Assembly: GCA_032718475.1 (NCBI GenBank)
Contig: JAUCBJ010007516.1
Location: forward strand, 1-34,404
Direction: 5' to 3'
DNA: 34,404 nucleotides
Source of the DNA: Nemertoderma westbladi
Taxonomy: Eukaryota > Xenacoelomorpha > Nemertodermatida > Nemertodermatidae
Under the pieces are notes generated by a model. The model was not told where the DNA came from. It ran no database searches and saw only the letters and a program-made list of their open reading frames with translations. The translations under genes were made by a program, and so were the position numbers. This document shows, one piece after another, positions 32,501 to 34,404 of the stretch (its first letter is position 1; each line of letters starts with the position of its first letter).

Positions 32501-33238
32501 GATCCTTGTATCTTTATTTTGAGTCGCTCACTTCGCTCGTTCGTCGATATATGTAACAAACCACTCGCAGTAAAGTGATACTTTACTTCACATACAAAAA
32601 TGCATTTCTATATGCAATTTAATGTGAGCATCACTCGCGTTATGTTATGCGTTATTACTAGTATTTTACCTTACATAATATTCAATAATTTTATTGTATC
32701 TTTCTATGCAAATTTGTATTTTCTTATGTTAATTTATTTTATTTTAACTCAATTTAATCTTCAACCGAACTTCAAGATAATAAATTCCAGTAAATTATAA
32801 CTAATTACATACTTGTGTGTAAAGTAGCACTTTATTACATACTTGTGTGTAAAGTAGCACTTTATTACATACTTGTGTGTAAAGTAGCACTTTATTACAT
32901 ACTTGTGTGTAAAGTAGCACTTTATTACATACTTGTGTGTAAAGTAGCACTTTATTACATACTTGTGTGTAAAGTAGCACTTTATTACATACTTGTGTGT
33001 AAAGTAGCACTTTATTACATACTTGTGTGTAAAGTAGCACTTTATTACATACTTGTGTGTAAAGTAGCACTTTATTACATACTTGTGTGTAAAGTAGCAC
33101 TTTATTACATACTTGTGTGTAAAGTAGCACTTTATTACATACTTGTGTGTAAAGTAGCACTTTACAGTGTGATGATCCGAGTGGCTTTGTTACACTAACG
33201 AACGTTAGTGAGTGAATGAAAATAAAGCCACGAGGGTC
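32501..33238. mobile_element. Foldback element with an expanded 30-bp array
   Basis: The left arm (32501-32600, GATCCTTGTATCTTTATTTT onward) matches the reverse complement of 33150-33238 (GACCCTCGTGGCTTTATTTT onward). Shared blocks are a TCACT...CGTTCGT segment, TGTAACAAA.CCACTCG and GTAAAGTG.TACTTTAC. The inner edge of the right arm is the tandem array at 32804-33164, whose unit resembles the inner edge of the left arm (GTAAAGTGATACTTTACTTC). No target-site duplication was identified. Confidence 0.65.
32804..33164. repeat. 30-bp tandem array, about 12 copies
   Basis: The unit starts ACTTGTGTGTAAAGTAGCAC and ends TTTATTACAT. Copies are identical across the array, and each carries the inverted pair TAAAGT/ACTTTA. 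Because 30 is divisible by three, the array is open on both strands (decapeptide repeats VCKVALYYIL on plus and LLYTQVCNKV on minus). There are no spacers. I treat the frames as by-products. Confidence 0.97.
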
Positions 33239-33245
33239 AGAACAC

Positions 33246-33337
33246 TACTTTGCAACAAGTGTATGTAAAGTTTGATTCCAAAATTTTACAGTACTTTGCA
33301 ACAAGTGTATGTAAAGTTTGATTCCAAAATTTTAACA
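33246..33337. repeat. 46-bp tandem duplication
   Basis: TACTTTGCAACAAGTGTATG begins at 33246 and again at 33292. Both copies continue identically through AAAGTTTGATTCCAAAATTTTA. Confidence 0.9.
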
Positions 33338-33570
33338 TTACGAAATGTTTGTACATGATAGAAACTGCACAAATTAAATTAGTTGTTGTATAAATCAATG
33401 TAAAAGTGAGATAAATTATGTTATAAATAAGTTCGCTTATATTTATGGTGGCGTTTGGAGCCATGTTATAATAATATAGCTAGGCCCTACTGGTTATTAA
33501 TAGCTATACCCCGCCTTCCGGTAGGTAATGCAGTAGGCCTATCTGGCTGTCAGGCAAATTTACACCTATT

Positions 33571-33633
33571 GTTTACGTGGTATCCAATGACGCCGTAACT
33601 TTACATCTCGCCGTCATTGGTTACTACATAAAC
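33571..33633. repeat. Short inverted repeat (hairpin)
   Basis: The 22-base arm starting GTTTACGTGGTATCCAATGA at 33571 pairs with 33612-33633 (ending TTGGTTACTACATAAAC) at about 19 of 22 positions, with a 19-base loop. It may be a very small MITE. No flanking duplication was seen. Confidence 0.5.
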
Positions 33634-34404
33634 ATGGGACATTACAACACCCACTACAATACTAAATGTACAAGCCAATACAATGCTGTAATGTCCTCTA
33701 AAGTTGTAAAGTGCTAAATAACAACTCGCTATTAATACTAACGGCGTTGAGTAATGTTACAATTTTGGAATACAAATTTTGAGCTATAAATATTCTATTC
33801 AGTGAACTTGTAACTATTTAATATGAAGTGTTATTCATTGTGCTCTATAATTAAATATATTAGCTAATAGATAATTATATGGTGTCATATATTTTTAATA
33901 TTTTTGTTGCTCATTATATGTGTGAATACGGAGACCCGAAAAGGACATTATGTGAAATATGTATTTTTATCTAGAGCGCTCTAGAAAATCTTTTTTTTTA
34001 TTGGTTGAGCTGATTTTGCGGGAAATTCAAAATACCTAATCTTTTCGTTCTGTACCCCGGCAGACAGTTAGATTTATAATTAATTAGCGATCCGGTACCA
34101 ACCTAAACCATTACCCGATTTATGCATTTGAACTTCCACCAAATCAGTCCAACTAATCGAATTAAATATAATCTAGAGCGCGAGCGCTCTAGGTAGAGCA
34201 GTTTTGTAGAAGACATTATTTTTGTTAACTTGTCAAAATTATTATTTAGTATTTTGTCATCAACAATGTTGCTAAAGTTTATTATGCACCTCGTTAAATT
34301 TTTCCCAATATATTAAATAATCATTACTCTTATATTATTTATTTTGACGGTCTGTCATACTTGCTCTAGTCGCTCTAATCTATTATCAACAAACAGAACA
34401 GATG
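33634..34404. other. AT-rich DNA with two CTAGAGCGC palindromes
   Basis: No gene recognised. TCTAGAGCGCTCTAGA (33971-33986) is a perfect 16-bp palindrome. CTAGAGCGC-GA-GCGCTCTAG (34172-34191) is a related inverted pair about 200 bases away. They may mark the ends of a 220-bp element, but the 8 bases outside do not match. Confidence 0.4.

Noticed and set aside
32804-33164. CRISPR-like array
   Set aside because: The 30-bp units are directly adjacent with no unique spacers, and the context is a eukaryotic foldback element. It is a plain tandem repeat.
33971-34191. A 220-bp MITE bounded by CTAGAGCGC palindromes
   Set aside because: The two end motifs are similar, but the flanks show no duplication and the internal arms do not pair beyond the palindromes. 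It is only noted as a possibility.

Overview
The window looks like a piece of an animal nuclear genome, probably a marine invertebrate, though I cannot name the lineage from sequence alone. The reasons are AT-rich DNA with long non-coding stretches, eukaryotic genes (a UBE2G1-type ubiquitin-conjugating enzyme, a SLC27A/FATP acyl-CoA synthetase and an EF-hand exon with a GT splice donor), AATAAA signals, and many LTR, non-LTR and DNA-transposon fragments. There is no operon structure, and most of the window is repeat-derived.

Layout. 1-480: C-terminal end of an LTR-retrotransposon polyprotein and a polypurine tract. 700-5600: inverted-repeat DNA, (GTC)n repeats, a tRNA-like element and a tandem array of a 315-bp unit. 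6426-6566 (minus): one EF-hand exon. 9339-11827: two adjacent non-autonomous DNA transposons of 1141 and 1166 bp, each flanked by a perfect 8-bp target-site duplication (TSD) and each with arms made of repeated short inverted or palindromic motifs. 12824-15828: a nest of elements with 5-bp TSDs, around a 3' fragment of a non-LTR retrotransposon. 17023-17565: UBE2G1 on a single coding exon. 18036-20408 and 20725-22352: further foldback elements and MITEs. 22487-24429: a frameshifted non-LTR retrotransposon relic that has lost the central reverse-transcriptase segment. 24911-25042: a fragment resembling an ISXO2/Merlin-type DDE transposase. 25974-26333 (minus): a second copy of the non-LTR 3' end. 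28328-28718: a MITE with a 42-bp perfect palindrome. 29442-31409: SLC27A-like gene, 655 codons without an intron. 32501-33238: a foldback element containing about 12 copies of a 30-bp unit.

Only UBE2G1, SLC27A and perhaps the EF-hand exon look like functional host genes. They share no obvious pathway: ubiquitin transfer, fatty-acid uptake and activation, and calcium binding. The most unusual signal is structural. Several unrelated foldback elements have arms built from tandem short palindromes (CTACGCGTAG; GTCGCGTTACGGC in both orientations; AGTCCAATATTGGACT; ATACGATACGA; TAAAGT-ACTTTA). Four of these elements have TSDs that can be read directly.
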